The notes under the pieces are model-generated. The model saw nothing but the letters and a program-made list of their open reading frames with translations. It searched no databases and had not been told where the DNA came from. The translations under genes and the position numbers were made by a program. Positions 25,980 through 34,924 of a DNA stretch of 64,000 bases are shown one piece after another (position 1 is the first letter of the stretch; the number at the start of each line of letters is the position of its first letter). The stretch is taken from positions 175,320 through 239,319 of the forward strand of contig NZ_JAQFIF010000007.1 of assembly GCF_029504395.1 (NCBI RefSeq), read 5' to 3'. The DNA is from Arthrobacter sp. ES3-54 (GTDB lineage Bacteria > Actinomycetota > Actinomycetes > Actinomycetales > Micrococcaceae).

Positions 25980-27569
25980 ATGGAGAACCACAACGAGACT
26001 GATGCCGTGAATGCTTCCGAGGCGCTCCACTCCGGCTCCCCCGCACCGCCGCCAATCCTGGAAGTCCGCGGGCTGACAAAGAGTTTTTTCGGCATACCAG
26101 TACTGGAAGATGCCCATCTCAGCCTTCACCGGGGGCAGGTTCACGGGCTCATGGGGGAAAACGGCGCCGGAAAGTCCACGCTGATGAAGGTGCTGGCCGG
26201 GGTGTACCAGCCCGACGCCGGAACCGTACTCCTGGATGGCCAGGAAGTGAACTTCAGCCACCCCACGAAGGCCCACGAAGCGGGGCTGTCATCGGTGTTC
26301 CAGGAGTTCAATCTCCTCCCCGACCGGACGGTGGCCGAGAACATCTATCTGGGCCGGGAGCCGCGTCGCGGACTGCTCGTGAACAAGGCCTTGATGAATT
26401 CGCAAACGGCGGAGTTGCTTGATTCTCTGGGGATTGCCGACATCCGGCCCACCATGCAGGTGAGGAGCCTGACGGTGGCTGAGCAGCAGGTGGTGGAGAT
26501 CGCGAAGGCGGTCAGCTACGACGCTCGGATTATCTCCATGGACGAGCCGACTGCGGCCTTGGCCGGCGCCGAGGTCAGACTTCTCTACGAGATCGTGGCA
26601 CGCCTCCGTGATCGTGGAACGGCCATCCTTTACGTCTCCCATCGTCTCCGCGAAGTGTTCGACCTCTGCGACGTCATCACCGTCCTGAAAGACGGCAAGG
26701 TGGTCAGCAGCCTGCCCGCCTCCGAACTCGACGACGCCCAGCTGGTCCGGCTGATGGTGGGCCGGCCCATCTCGGCCTTCTTCCCGGACAAGCTACCGCG
26801 GGAACCCCAGGAGGACCTGGACCCCGATGGTCCTGAGGAGAAGCCGATCCTCGAGCTGCAAGGCGCCGGAAACGGCCAGCTGGACGGGATCAGCCTCAGC
26901 ATCCGGCCCGGCGAGATTGTCGGTCTGGCAGGGCTTCAAGGGTCCGGCCGCACGGAATTGCTTCATGGCATCTTTGGCGCAGCTCCCTTCACCCGCGGAA
27001 TAATGAAAATGGCCGGCGGGGAGCTGCTGCCCAAGTCGCCGCGCCAAGGCGTGCGGGCACGGATGGCCCTGATCACAGAAGACCGCAAGGCTGAGGGTCT
27101 GAGCCTGAACCAGTCCATCTTGGACAACGCACTCAGTGTGATCAGGTCGGTTTTTCCGCGCCGCACAGGAGCCGTCAGGACAGAAATCCCGGGCGTATTC
27201 TCCTCCCTCGAGGTTATCGCCCGTGACTTGGACCAAGAGGTGCAGTACCTGTCGGGCGGCAACCAGCAAAAGGTGGTCCTCGCCAAGTGGCTGGCTATCC
27301 GCCCCCTGCTGGTCCTGCTGGATGAACCCACCCGCGGCATTGACGTGGGGGCCAAGGTGGCGGTGTACCGGCTGATGCGCCAGCTCGCGGCGGAGGGCAA
27401 GGCCATCTTGATGGTGTCCAGCGAGCTCCCGGAAGTTATCGGCATGTCGGACCGGATCCTTGTCATGCGTGATGGACGGATCGTCGGCGAACTGCCTGCC
27501 GGAACGTCAGAAGAAGCCATCCTTCAGCTGGGAACCGGCGCCAGGACGGCACCCGAAGGAGAGGCATGA
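25980..27569 (+). CDS. Sugar ABC importer, dual ATPase (RbsA/MglA type)
   Basis: 529 residues from ATG 25980, with GGAGGG upstream; GTG 25965 is less likely. Two ABC domains: the first has Walker A GENGAGKST, LTVAEQQVVEIAKAV and Walker B IISMDEPTAAL; the second has a degenerate Walker A (GLQGSGRTE), YLSGGNQQKVVLAKWL and LVLLDEPTRGIDVG. That asymmetry is usual for ribose/galactose/autoinducer-type importers. It powers the permeases encoded by the next two genes, overlapping the first by 4 bases. Substrate presumably matches the upstream sugar enzymes. Confidence 0.92.
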   Translation: MENHNETDAVNASEALHSGSPAPPPILEVRGLTKSFFGIPVLEDAHLSLHRGQVHGLMGENGAGKSTLMKVLAGVYQPDAGTVLLDGQEVNFSHPTKAHEAGLSSVFQEFNLLPDRTVAENIYLGREPRRGLLVNKALMNSQTAELLDSLGIADIRPTMQVRSLTVAEQQVVEIAKAVSYDARIISMDEPTAALAGAEVRLLYEIVARLRDRGTAILYVSHRLREVFDLCDVITVLKDGKVVSSLPASELDDAQLVRLMVGRPISAFFPDKLPREPQEDLDPDGPEEKPILELQGAGNGQLDGISLSIRPGEIVGLAGLQGSGRTELLHGIFGAAPFTRGIMKMAGGELLPKSPRQGVRARMALITEDRKAEGLSLNQSILDNALSVIRSVFPRRTGAVRTEIPGVFSSLEVIARDLDQEVQYLSGGNQQKVVLAKWLAIRPLLVLLDEPTRGIDVGAKVAVYRLMRQLAAEGKAILMVSSELPEVIGMSDRILVMRDGRIVGELPAGTSEEAILQLGTGARTAPEGEA

Positions 27570-28603
27570 AACAGCGAGGGGGCTTCTTCCAGAGACTGTC
27601 CTCCACTCAGATCGTCTACCTCGTGGCGCTGGTGACCCTCATCCTGGGTGTGTTGCTGGTGAACTCCATCGGGCGGAGTTTCTTCAGCCCAGGAAATATC
27701 TCGAGCATCCTGACAGGAACGAGCGTTCTGGGCTTCATCGCGATCGGCCAGACACTGGTCATCCTGGCAGGCAGCCTGGACCTGTCAGTTCCCTACGTCA
27801 CCAGCCTGGCCAGCCTCATCGCCGCCGGTGTGATGGCCAACAATCCAAACAACATCCTGTCCGCAGTCCTGCTGACGCTGGGGACGGCAGCAGTCATTGG
27901 ACTCGCGAACGGGCTGATCGTCGCCCGCCTGAACGTGCACGGATTCATCGCCACGCTTGGCGTGGGCCTGATCGTCAGCGGCTACCTCGCCACCAATTTC
28001 AAGGGCAGCTTCGGCCAGACACCGCTTGCGTTCCGTCTGGTCGGAGCCACCGGGATCGGCCCAGTTCCGGTCTCCACGATCATCATGCTGGCCTCTGCGG
28101 GGCTGGCCGGGCTGCTCCTGCACCGCACACGTGTCGGGCACCACCTCTACGCTGTCGGCGGCGACATTGCCGTCGCCCGTACGTCCGGAATCCGCGTTGA
28201 CGTGCCGGTCATCACGGCGCATGTCATCTGTTCAGTACTGGCGGGGATGGCAGGGCTGCTCCTTGCCAGCAGGCTCGGCGTAGGCAGTCCCACTGTAGGT
28301 TCCCAGGGCGGCTATGATCTGCTCTCCATCGCAGCAGTTGTTCTCGGCGGGACGTTGCTCTCCGGTGGCAAGGGGACTATCACCGGCACCCTCGGCGGCG
28401 TGCTGATCTTTGCCATGTTGGACAACATCATGTCCGTCATGCAGGTCAACCCGTTCCTGAAGGACGTGGTCAGGGGCGTAGTCATCGTCCTCGCCGTCGC
28501 CGTCTACGCCCGGCGCCGGATCGTCAGCAGACCGGAACGGTTCGACGCGAAAGGTTCCGCGGAAGCGCCCGCTGCCCAGCCTGTGCCCGTGGAGGGGCCA
28601 TGA
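27566..28603 (+). CDS. Sugar ABC importer permease 1 (RbsC type)
   Basis: 345 residues; start overlaps the ATPase stop (ATGA). About nine hydrophobic segments and the RbsC-type elements VILAGSLDLSVPYVTSLASL, ANGLIVARLNVHGFIATLG, YAVGGDIAVARTSGI (the ATPase-coupling loop) and AAVVLGGTLLSGGKGTITGT. The second permease gene follows, again with a 4-base overlap, so the channel is likely a heterodimer. The C-terminal ~25 residues are Ala/Pro-rich and cytoplasmic. Confidence 0.92.
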   Translation: MKQRGGFFQRLSSTQIVYLVALVTLILGVLLVNSIGRSFFSPGNISSILTGTSVLGFIAIGQTLVILAGSLDLSVPYVTSLASLIAAGVMANNPNNILSAVLLTLGTAAVIGLANGLIVARLNVHGFIATLGVGLIVSGYLATNFKGSFGQTPLAFRLVGATGIGPVPVSTIIMLASAGLAGLLLHRTRVGHHLYAVGGDIAVARTSGIRVDVPVITAHVICSVLAGMAGLLLASRLGVGSPTVGSQGGYDLLSIAAVVLGGTLLSGGKGTITGTLGGVLIFAMLDNIMSVMQVNPFLKDVVRGVVIVLAVAVYARRRIVSRPERFDAKGSAEAPAAQPVPVEGP

Positions 28604-29712
28604 GCACGGCACTGAACTCCGAGCGCAGAGCGGTTCTCAAGCAGAACCGTGCCGGCCGTTCCGAGCGGCTCCTGCGCGCCGTGCGCACCCCCGGCGGCGC
28701 CGTCTTCATCCTGCTGATCGGGCTCCTGGCGGCCATCGTCGTCTTGAATCCGTCCTTCGGGGAGCCGAGCTCCTTCATCCGGTTCGTTGGCAGGACTGCC
28801 CCCATTGCCATCGCCGCCATCGGCCAGTACTTCGTGATTGTCGGCGGGGAATTCGACCTGTCGATGGGATCGGTCGTGACGATGCAGGTCATCATTGCCG
28901 GCAACCTTATACGGCAGGACGATTCCAAGGTGATCCCCGTGCTGGTCCTGATGTTTGTGCTGGGTGCATTCATCGGGTTGGTGAACGGACTGATCACCAC
29001 CCTGCTGCAAGTCCCGAGTTTCATTGTCACGCTGGGCATGATGCTGGCGCTGCTCGGGCTGGTCCTCTACTGGACCGGCGGCGCGGCTCAGGGGAACCCT
29101 GCGGACAGCTTCCGGCAGATCGGACGCGGCGGCATCCAGGACGTTCCGGTCCTGGACATCATTCCCTACCCGGTCATTATCCTGACGGCGGTGGCGGTCG
29201 CGGCGTTCGTTCTGATGCGCCGCCCGTACGGCCGCATGCTTATCGCGATCGGCGACAATCCTGCGGCGGCCGAACTGACCGGCTCCCGCGTCTGGTGGGT
29301 GCGGACGCGCGCCTTCATGATGTCGTCGCTGTCGGCCACTGTGGCCGGCGTCCTGCTCGTGGGTTATGCGGGCGTGCACCCGTCGGTGGGGCGCGGGTAC
29401 GAGTTCACGGCGATCACCGCCGTCGTTCTCGGGGGCGTTGTGCTGGGCGGCGGACGCGGCTGGGTCCTGTCCGCCGCGGCCGGGGCGTTCGCCCTGGAGT
29501 CGTTGTTCACCCTCCTGAACTTCATGGGTGTCCAGGCGACGTGGCGGGACACGGTCCAAGGAGCAATCATCATCATCGCTGTGGCCGCAGCATCCAGGTC
29601 GTGGCAGCGCAAGCGCAAGGGAGCCAGTTCCGCTGCCCATGACGAAAAGCACCAGTTGGCCGCAGCGCCCACGCCCGCCGAGGGCATCGAACAAGGAGGA
29701 GAAAGAGTCTGA
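28600..29712 (+). CDS. Sugar ABC importer permease 2 (RbsC type)
   Basis: 370 residues. YFVIVGGEFDLSMGSVVTMQ, NGLITTLLQVPSFIVTLGMM, AIGDNPAAAELTG and AITAVVLGGVVLGGGRGWV are conserved RbsC-family segments. It differs clearly from permease 1, so the pair is not a recent duplication. A basic/polar tail (SWQRKRKGASS...) extends into the cytoplasm. Its TGA overlaps the ATG of the binding protein gene by one base (TGATG). Confidence 0.92.
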   Translation: MSTALNSERRAVLKQNRAGRSERLLRAVRTPGGAVFILLIGLLAAIVVLNPSFGEPSSFIRFVGRTAPIAIAAIGQYFVIVGGEFDLSMGSVVTMQVIIAGNLIRQDDSKVIPVLVLMFVLGAFIGLVNGLITTLLQVPSFIVTLGMMLALLGLVLYWTGGAAQGNPADSFRQIGRGGIQDVPVLDIIPYPVIILTAVAVAAFVLMRRPYGRMLIAIGDNPAAAELTGSRVWWVRTRAFMMSSLSATVAGVLLVGYAGVHPSVGRGYEFTAITAVVLGGVVLGGGRGWVLSAAAGAFALESLFTLLNFMGVQATWRDTVQGAIIIIAVAAASRSWQRKRKGASSAAHDEKHQLAAAPTPAEGIEQGGERV

Positions 29713-30935
29713 TGCGCAATAACCCTGTCCGCGCGATCGCCCTTGCCGCAATATTGCCGCTGGTGGCCCTGACCGCATGTACCACCACCGACCCATCCGT
29801 CACCCAAACGTCAGGGACCGGCACAGGCTCTGCGGCGGCATCCAGTCCGGCAAGCAAAGACTGGTTTGACCAGACGCTCTACGACACACAGAACCAGCAG
29901 CGCTCGGCAACCTTTGAAGGGAGCCCGGAGAAGCCCTACCTGCAGTACATCGCGGGCCCGATGACGGACACGTCCAAGTTCAAGGCACCGGGAGCGCACA
30001 AGGTCTGCTTCGCCAACGCCTCCATCTCCAACCCGTGGAGGCAAACCGGCTGGATCACCATGAACCAGCAGCTCAAGGCACTCCAGGGCTCCGGGGTCAT
30101 TTCCGAAATGGAAACACGCGATGCCAAGGACAATGACAACACCCAAATTGCGGACATCGACTATTTCATCGCCGAGGGCAAGTGCGATGCGTTCGTCATT
30201 TCACCCAATTCCACGGCCGCCCTCACCCAGGCCGTCGAACGTGCCTGCCAAACAGGCAAGCCCGTGGTGGTGTTTGACCGCGGCGTGGAGACCGACTGCG
30301 CCACCACGTTCATCCATCCGATCGGCGGATTCGCCTGGGGCATCGACACCGCTACTTTCCTGAGTGACAAGCTTCAGTCCGGGGACAAGGTGGTTGCCCT
30401 TCGCATCCTCCCGGGTGTGGATGTCCTGGAGCACCGCTGGGCGGCGGCCAAGAAGATCTTCGGGGAAAAGGGAATTCAGGCCAAGGACTACTTCACCGGC
30501 GCCGACCCGACCGAGATCAAGAAGATCATCTCCGATGAACTGGCCACAGGCGACGTCAAGGGCGTCTGGATGGACGCCGGCGACGGTGCGGTGGCTGCCC
30601 TCGAGGCCTTCGAGGATGCCGGCAAGGCCCTGCCGGTGATGACCGGCGAGGATGAGATGAGCTTTCTGAACAAGTGGAAGCAAACCGGGATCGTGGCCAT
30701 GGCTCCGGTCTATTCCAACTTCCAATGGCGGACGCCGCTGCTGGCCTTGGAGAAGATTTTCAAGGGCGAGCAGGTCCCTACCGAGTGGGTTCTGCCGCAG
30801 AAGCCCATCCTCGCAGACGAACTGGACACGTGGCTGCAGCGTAACGCAGGCATGCCGGGCGGTCACTACGCCAAGTTCGGCGGCGAGGACCTGGCCGGCT
30901 ACCCGGAGGTCTGGCAGAAACGGCAGATGCCCTGA
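29712..30935 (+). CDS. Sugar ABC importer substrate-binding lipoprotein
   Basis: 407 residues. The N-terminal signal (AIALAAILPLVALTAC, lipobox LTAC) anchors it to the outer face of the membrane. After a Ser/Thr/Ala linker comes a periplasmic-binding type I fold, as in ribose/galactose binders: VCFANASISNPWRQTGWITM, DAFVISPNSTAALTQAVERA, KPVVVFDRGVE, and DAGDGAVAALEAFEDAGKA. Aromatic and acidic residues around the cleft suit a sugar ligand. An AGGAG ribosome site and the TGATG overlap couple it to permease 2; a GC-rich hairpin follows. Confidence 0.9.
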   Translation: MRNNPVRAIALAAILPLVALTACTTTDPSVTQTSGTGTGSAAASSPASKDWFDQTLYDTQNQQRSATFEGSPEKPYLQYIAGPMTDTSKFKAPGAHKVCFANASISNPWRQTGWITMNQQLKALQGSGVISEMETRDAKDNDNTQIADIDYFIAEGKCDAFVISPNSTAALTQAVERACQTGKPVVVFDRGVETDCATTFIHPIGGFAWGIDTATFLSDKLQSGDKVVALRILPGVDVLEHRWAAAKKIFGEKGIQAKDYFTGADPTEIKKIISDELATGDVKGVWMDAGDGAVAALEAFEDAGKALPVMTGEDEMSFLNKWKQTGIVAMAPVYSNFQWRTPLLALEKIFKGEQVPTEWVLPQKPILADELDTWLQRNAGMPGGHYAKFGGEDLAGYPEVWQKRQMP

Positions 30936-30944
30936 CGCGGGCCG

Positions 30945-30974
30945 GCGGTCCCGCGGAATTCCCCGCGGGACCGC
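30945..30974 (+). terminator. Hairpin after the binding-protein gene
   Basis: GCGGTCCCGCGG (30945-30956) pairs perfectly with CCGCGGGACCGC (30963-30974) around a 6-base loop, 10 bases past the stop. It likely reduces read-through into the next barrel gene or protects the upstream mRNA end. Confidence 0.75.
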
Positions 30975-31019
30975 TGCGTCTGGAACTTTCAGCAGGACAA
31001 ACTGACGGAAGGAGACAGC

Positions 31020-31868
31020 TTGGAGCGTCTGACCGGGATCAGCACCTGGGTCTGGGAATCCCCCTTGACCGACTCCAACCTCCCCGGACTACTTGCGAAA
31101 ATCGCCGCCATGGGGTTTGACGCCGTCGAACTCCCGCTGGAAAACGACGGCGACTTCACGCCCGGGACGGTGCTGGATTCCCTCGCGGCAAGCGGGCTTA
31201 AACCGTTTGTGGTGGGGGCCATGGCACCGGGCAGGGACCTGGTAGCAGCGGATCCGGGTTCCGTGGAAAGGACGCAAGCCTATCTGGCAGCCTGCATCGC
31301 CATGGCCAGCAGCATCGGCTCGCCCACTGTGTGCGGACCCTTCTACGCCCAAACCGGCCGGGTCTGGCGCATGTCTCCGGAGCAGCGGCGGGACGCCTAC
31401 GCGGAGCTGCGCCGAAACCTCCAGCCGGTCGCGGCCCGGGCCCAGGAGGCGGGTGTGGTGCTGGGCATCGAACCCCTGAACAGGTATGAAACGTCGCTGA
31501 TTAACACGGTAGACCAGGCGCTTGAGGCGCTCGGGCCGCTGCTCGGGAAAGGCGTCGGCCTCGCGCTGGACAGTTACCACCTTCACATCGAGGAGCGGTC
31601 GGTGGCCGCGGCGGTCCGGGCCGCCGGAGAACATCTGGTGCACGTGCAAGTTTGCGGGAACGACCGCGGCGCCCCCGGCGGGGACCAGACCGACTGGAAA
31701 GGTTTCCTGCAGGTGCTGAATGAAGTGGGCTACACGGGGCCCCTCAACATTGAGAGTTTTACGGTCGACAATGCCGCCATTGCCGTCGCGGCGTCCATCT
31801 GGCGCCCGCTGGCTCCGAGCCAGGATGAGTTGGCTCAAGGTGGCCTGGCTTTTCTCCGCAGCCTGTGA
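31020..31868 (+). CDS. Ketose 3-epimerase-like TIM-barrel protein
   Basis: 282 residues. TTG 31020 is supported by AAGGAG 6 bases upstream; no closer ATG exists. GISTWVWESPLTDSNLP and GFDAVELPLEN start the barrel; GIEPLNRYETSLINTVDQAL has the E-P-L-N-R-x-E-T pattern of D-psicose/tagatose 3-epimerases, with LALDSYHLHIEE, HVQVCGNDRGAPGG and LNIESFTVD giving the metal ligands and closing Glu. It would epimerise a ketose at C3 with Mn2+ or Co2+. It is the last gene of the sugar operon, behind a hairpin. Confidence 0.82.
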   Translation: MERLTGISTWVWESPLTDSNLPGLLAKIAAMGFDAVELPLENDGDFTPGTVLDSLAASGLKPFVVGAMAPGRDLVAADPGSVERTQAYLAACIAMASSIGSPTVCGPFYAQTGRVWRMSPEQRRDAYAELRRNLQPVAARAQEAGVVLGIEPLNRYETSLINTVDQALEALGPLLGKGVGLALDSYHLHIEERSVAAAVRAAGEHLVHVQVCGNDRGAPGGDQTDWKGFLQVLNEVGYTGPLNIESFTVDNAAIAVAASIWRPLAPSQDELAQGGLAFLRSL

Positions 31869-31991
31869 GTGCGCTGTAGGGCGTCGGGACCAGCGCCCAC
31901 TAGAGTCTCTTCTGGACAGCTAGCGCCGGAGGAGGCGCCATTTGACGGCCTTAGCTGGCGAAGAATTTCGGCACTTGCCAGGAGATCCACC

Positions 31992-32528
31992 ATGACGCAC
32001 CAGATCCGGACAGCCACCGCGGACGACGCCGGGAGGCTGGCCGCACTCGCGGCCATCACCTTTCCGCTGGCGTGCCCGCCGGAATCCCGGCCGGAGGACA
32101 TCGCGGCGCATGTGGCCAATACCCTGAGCGAGGCCAATTTCCGGGCCTACCTGACCGATCCCGCGGTAACGGTGCTGGTGATCGATGCCGACGGCGACCT
32201 CCGCGGCTACAGCCTGCTGGTGGCGCGCCCCACCCGGGACCCGGATGTGGCCGGGGTCCTGCGCGAACTGCCGTGCACCGAGCTGAGCAAGTGCTACGTC
32301 CACCCGGAGCACCACGGGCTCGGCGCCTCGGCCGAACTGATGCACGCCAGTATCGGGGCGGCCGCGGCGGCCGGCGCCCGCGGGCTCTGGCTCGGCGTGA
32401 ACAGCCAGAATGCCCGGGCCATCCGGTTTTACGAGAAGTCCGGCTTCCGCAAGGTCGGCACCAAGTCCTTCCAGCTGGGCAACACGGTGGAGCACGACTT
32501 CGTGATGGAGCGCCCGGTCGCGCTGTGA
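31992..32528 (+). CDS. GNAT-family N-acetyltransferase
   Basis: 178 residues; ATG 31992 with AGGAG 6 bases upstream. GNAT fold: IRTATADDAGRLAALA, VLVIDADGDLRGYSLLVA, ELSKCYVHPEHHGLGASAEL (acetyl-CoA loop, with GLGA in place of the usual Q/RxxGxG/A) and LGVNSQNARAIRFYEKSGFR. It transfers an acetyl group from acetyl-CoA to an unknown amine. It appears monocistronic and not part of the sugar operon. Confidence 0.87.
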   Translation: MTHQIRTATADDAGRLAALAAITFPLACPPESRPEDIAAHVANTLSEANFRAYLTDPAVTVLVIDADGDLRGYSLLVARPTRDPDVAGVLRELPCTELSKCYVHPEHHGLGASAELMHASIGAAAAAGARGLWLGVNSQNARAIRFYEKSGFRKVGTKSFQLGNTVEHDFVMERPVAL

Positions 32529-32636
32529 GCGGGGCCGCGTGGCCGTGAGTCCGTCAGCCCGTGACGCCGTGACGCCGTGACGAAGCCGACAGGCCGCAGA
32601 GGGAATGGACCCGGCGCCGCCGCGGTTGTTGCCGGC

Positions 32637-33395
32637 ATGAAGATTGAGATCTGGTCCGACGTCGCTTGCCCCTGGTGCTACATCGGCAAACGCCGATTCG
32701 AAACCGCCCTCGCGGCCTTCCCGCACCGCGATTCCGTGGAGGTGCAGTGGCGCAGCTACCAGCTGGACCCCACGCTCCCGGAGCATTACGACGGCACCGA
32801 ACTGGACTACCTGAGCACGCGCAAGGGCATGGCCCCGGCGCAGGTATCGCAGATGTTCGAGCACGTCGCGGCGCAGGCCAAGGGCGAGGGGCTGAACTAC
32901 CGGTTCGACGCCGTCGTGGTGGCCAACAGCTTCACTGCCCACCGGCTGATCCACCTCGCCGCCGCCCAAGGCCAGCAGGACGCCGCGAAGGAACGCCTGC
33001 TCAGCGACCACTTCGAGCACGGAAAGGACATCGGCAGCCAGGAGTACCTGACCGCCCTGGGCCTGGATCTCGGGCTCGACGCCGGCGAACTTGCGGAACT
33101 GTTCAGCACGGACACCTACGCCGACGCCGTCCGCAACGACATCGCCGAGGCCCGCGCCCTGGGTCTCAGCGGCGTTCCGTTCTTCGTGATTGACCGGAAG
33201 TTCGGGCTCTCGGGCGCCCAGCCCGCGGAGACCTTCAGCGCGGCCCTCGAGCAGGCATGGCAGGACAGCCACCCGCTGGTCATGGTGGGCGCCGCGGGGG
33301 CTGGAACCGCCGCGGATGCCCCCGGCGCGGCCAGTGCCGGGGATCCCAGTGCCGCGGATTCCGGTGCCTGCGGGCCCGACGGCTGCGCCGTCTGA
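32637..33395 (+). CDS. DsbA-family oxidoreductase (FrnE-like)
   Basis: 252 residues from ATG 32637; no strong ribosome site. Thioredoxin fold with active site CPWC in KIEIWSDVACPWCYIGKRRF; an inserted helical domain; then the cis-Pro loop LGLSGVPFFVIDRKFGLSGAQ. This is the cytoplasmic FrnE group of DsbA-like proteins, linked to disulfide chemistry or polyketide-type oxidation; no signal peptide is present. The tail is Ala/Gly/Ser-rich and ends with a second pair of cysteines (GACGPDGCAV), which may act in redox or metal binding. Confidence 0.88.
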   Translation: MKIEIWSDVACPWCYIGKRRFETALAAFPHRDSVEVQWRSYQLDPTLPEHYDGTELDYLSTRKGMAPAQVSQMFEHVAAQAKGEGLNYRFDAVVVANSFTAHRLIHLAAAQGQQDAAKERLLSDHFEHGKDIGSQEYLTALGLDLGLDAGELAELFSTDTYADAVRNDIAEARALGLSGVPFFVIDRKFGLSGAQPAETFSAALEQAWQDSHPLVMVGAAGAGTAADAPGAASAGDPSAADSGACGPDGCAV

Positions 33396-33417
33396 GCCCG
33401 CCGTCTGAGCCCGCCGT

Positions 33418-33489
33418 CGTCGAATTCGCCGCAGACGTCCGAGTTCGCGGGAAGTTTACGGCGACCCCGCAGGATTCCGGCGAACTCGC
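33418..33489. repeat. TTCGCCGGAA-family intergenic repeat, distant copy
   Basis: GTCGAATTCGCCGCAGACG, GAGTTCGCGGGAAGTTTACGG and GATTCCGGCGAACTCGCC. The middle GTTTACGGCGACCCCGCAGG is nearly the same as in the 1384-1453 copy. It lies between frnE-like and pncB, about 26 kb from the cluster of other copies. Confidence 0.7.
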
Positions 33490-33562
33490 CGCCTTGGCGG
33501 CCACGCAGCCCGTTACCGGCGACTCCCTGGGGCCAGGCGGATCCCCCGGCCTAGAGTGGAGC

Positions 33563-34885
33563 ATGGACACTTCGGCCGGCCCGGGCGGACGCCGGACCTC
33601 CCTGTTTACCGACCACTATGAGCTGACCATGTTCCAGGCGGCCCTGCACTCCGGGACCGCACACCGCCGGTCCGTCTTCCAGGCCTTTGCCCGGGGGCTG
33701 CCGGCCGGGCGCCGGTACGGCATCGTAGCCGGCACCGGCCGGCTCCTTGAGGGGATCGCGGACTTCCGCTTCGAGCAGGACGACCTCGATTTTCTGGGCA
33801 GCACCGGCGTGGTCCATGAGGACACGCTGGATCAGCTGGCCGCCTTCCGGTTCTCCGGCGACATCTGGGGCTATCCGGAGGGCGAGGCGTATTTCCCGCA
33901 CTCCCCCGTCCTGATCGTCGAATCGACGTTCGCCGAGGCCTGCGTCCTGGAAACCTACGTCCTGTCAGTGCTGAACCATGACAGCGCCATCGCCTCGGCC
34001 GCGTCCCGGATGATCAGTGCCGCCGGCGGCAGGCCCTGCATTGAGATGGGCTCCCGCCGCACCCACGAGGAAGCCGCCGCCGCAGCGGCCCGCGCGGCCG
34101 TGATTGCCGGCTTTTCCGGCACATCCAACCTGGCTGCAGGGCGGCGTTATGGCCTCCGGACCATCGGCACCGCGGCCCACTCCTTCACCCTGCTCCACGA
34201 CTCCGAGCGCGCGGCCTTCGCGGCGCAGCTGGCCTCCCTGGGACTCGAGACCACGCTGCTCGTGGACACGTACGACGTCGAAGCGGCGGTCCGCACCGCC
34301 GTCGGCCTCGCCGGAGACAAACTCGGGGCTGTCCGGCTGGACTCCGGAGACCTCGTGGCCCAGGCGCGCTGGGTCCGCGAACTCCTGGACAGCCTCGGCA
34401 ACACGCACACCAGGATCGTGGTGACCTCGGACCTGGACGAATTCTCGGTCGCCGCGCTCCGGTCTGCCCCGGCCGATTCCTATGGCATCGGCACATCGCT
34501 GGTGACCGGATCCGGGGCGCCCACCGCCGGGATGGTCTACAAGCTGGTAAGCCGGGCCGGGGACACCGGTGAGCTGGCCGCCGTCGCAAAGACCTCGAAG
34601 GACAAGATCAACATGGGCGGGCGCAAGTTCGCCGTGCGCCGCCTCGACCACCGCGGCACCGCCACCCACGAGGTCCTCGGCGTCGGCCACCCGCCGGGCA
34701 CCGGCAGGAACGGGCGCCCCCTACTGCAGCAGTTCATGAAGGATGGCGAGATCCTGCCCGGCTGGACCGGACCGGACGCGGTCGGGCGGGCGCGGGAACG
34801 GCACACGGCCTCCATGGCAGAGCTGCCCCGGGTGGTGGACAGGCTGCAGCCCGGCGAGCCGGCCATCCCCACCATCTACGAATAG
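33563..34885 (+). CDS. pncB: Nicotinate phosphoribosyltransferase
   Basis: 440 residues; ATG 33563 behind a weak GTGGA site. TSLFTDHYELTMFQAALHSG opens the NAPRTase fold, then FARGLPAGRRYGIVAG, MGSRRTHEEAAAAAARAAVI, GTAAHSF (with the catalytic His), VDTYDVE, VRLDSGDLVAQARWVRELLD and GIGTSLVTG (phosphate loop). It makes nicotinate mononucleotide from nicotinate and PRPP for NAD salvage. Length is typical. The C-terminal region (RKFAVRRLDHRGTATHEVLG) is complete. Confidence 0.93.
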   Translation: MDTSAGPGGRRTSLFTDHYELTMFQAALHSGTAHRRSVFQAFARGLPAGRRYGIVAGTGRLLEGIADFRFEQDDLDFLGSTGVVHEDTLDQLAAFRFSGDIWGYPEGEAYFPHSPVLIVESTFAEACVLETYVLSVLNHDSAIASAASRMISAAGGRPCIEMGSRRTHEEAAAAAARAAVIAGFSGTSNLAAGRRYGLRTIGTAAHSFTLLHDSERAAFAAQLASLGLETTLLVDTYDVEAAVRTAVGLAGDKLGAVRLDSGDLVAQARWVRELLDSLGNTHTRIVVTSDLDEFSVAALRSAPADSYGIGTSLVTGSGAPTAGMVYKLVSRAGDTGELAAVAKTSKDKINMGGRKFAVRRLDHRGTATHEVLGVGHPPGTGRNGRPLLQQFMKDGEILPGWTGPDAVGRARERHTASMAELPRVVDRLQPGEPAIPTIYE

Positions 34886-34924
34886 GTCTGCGAGCAGGCG
34901 GCCCTTGGTGGAGGGCTCAACCAC

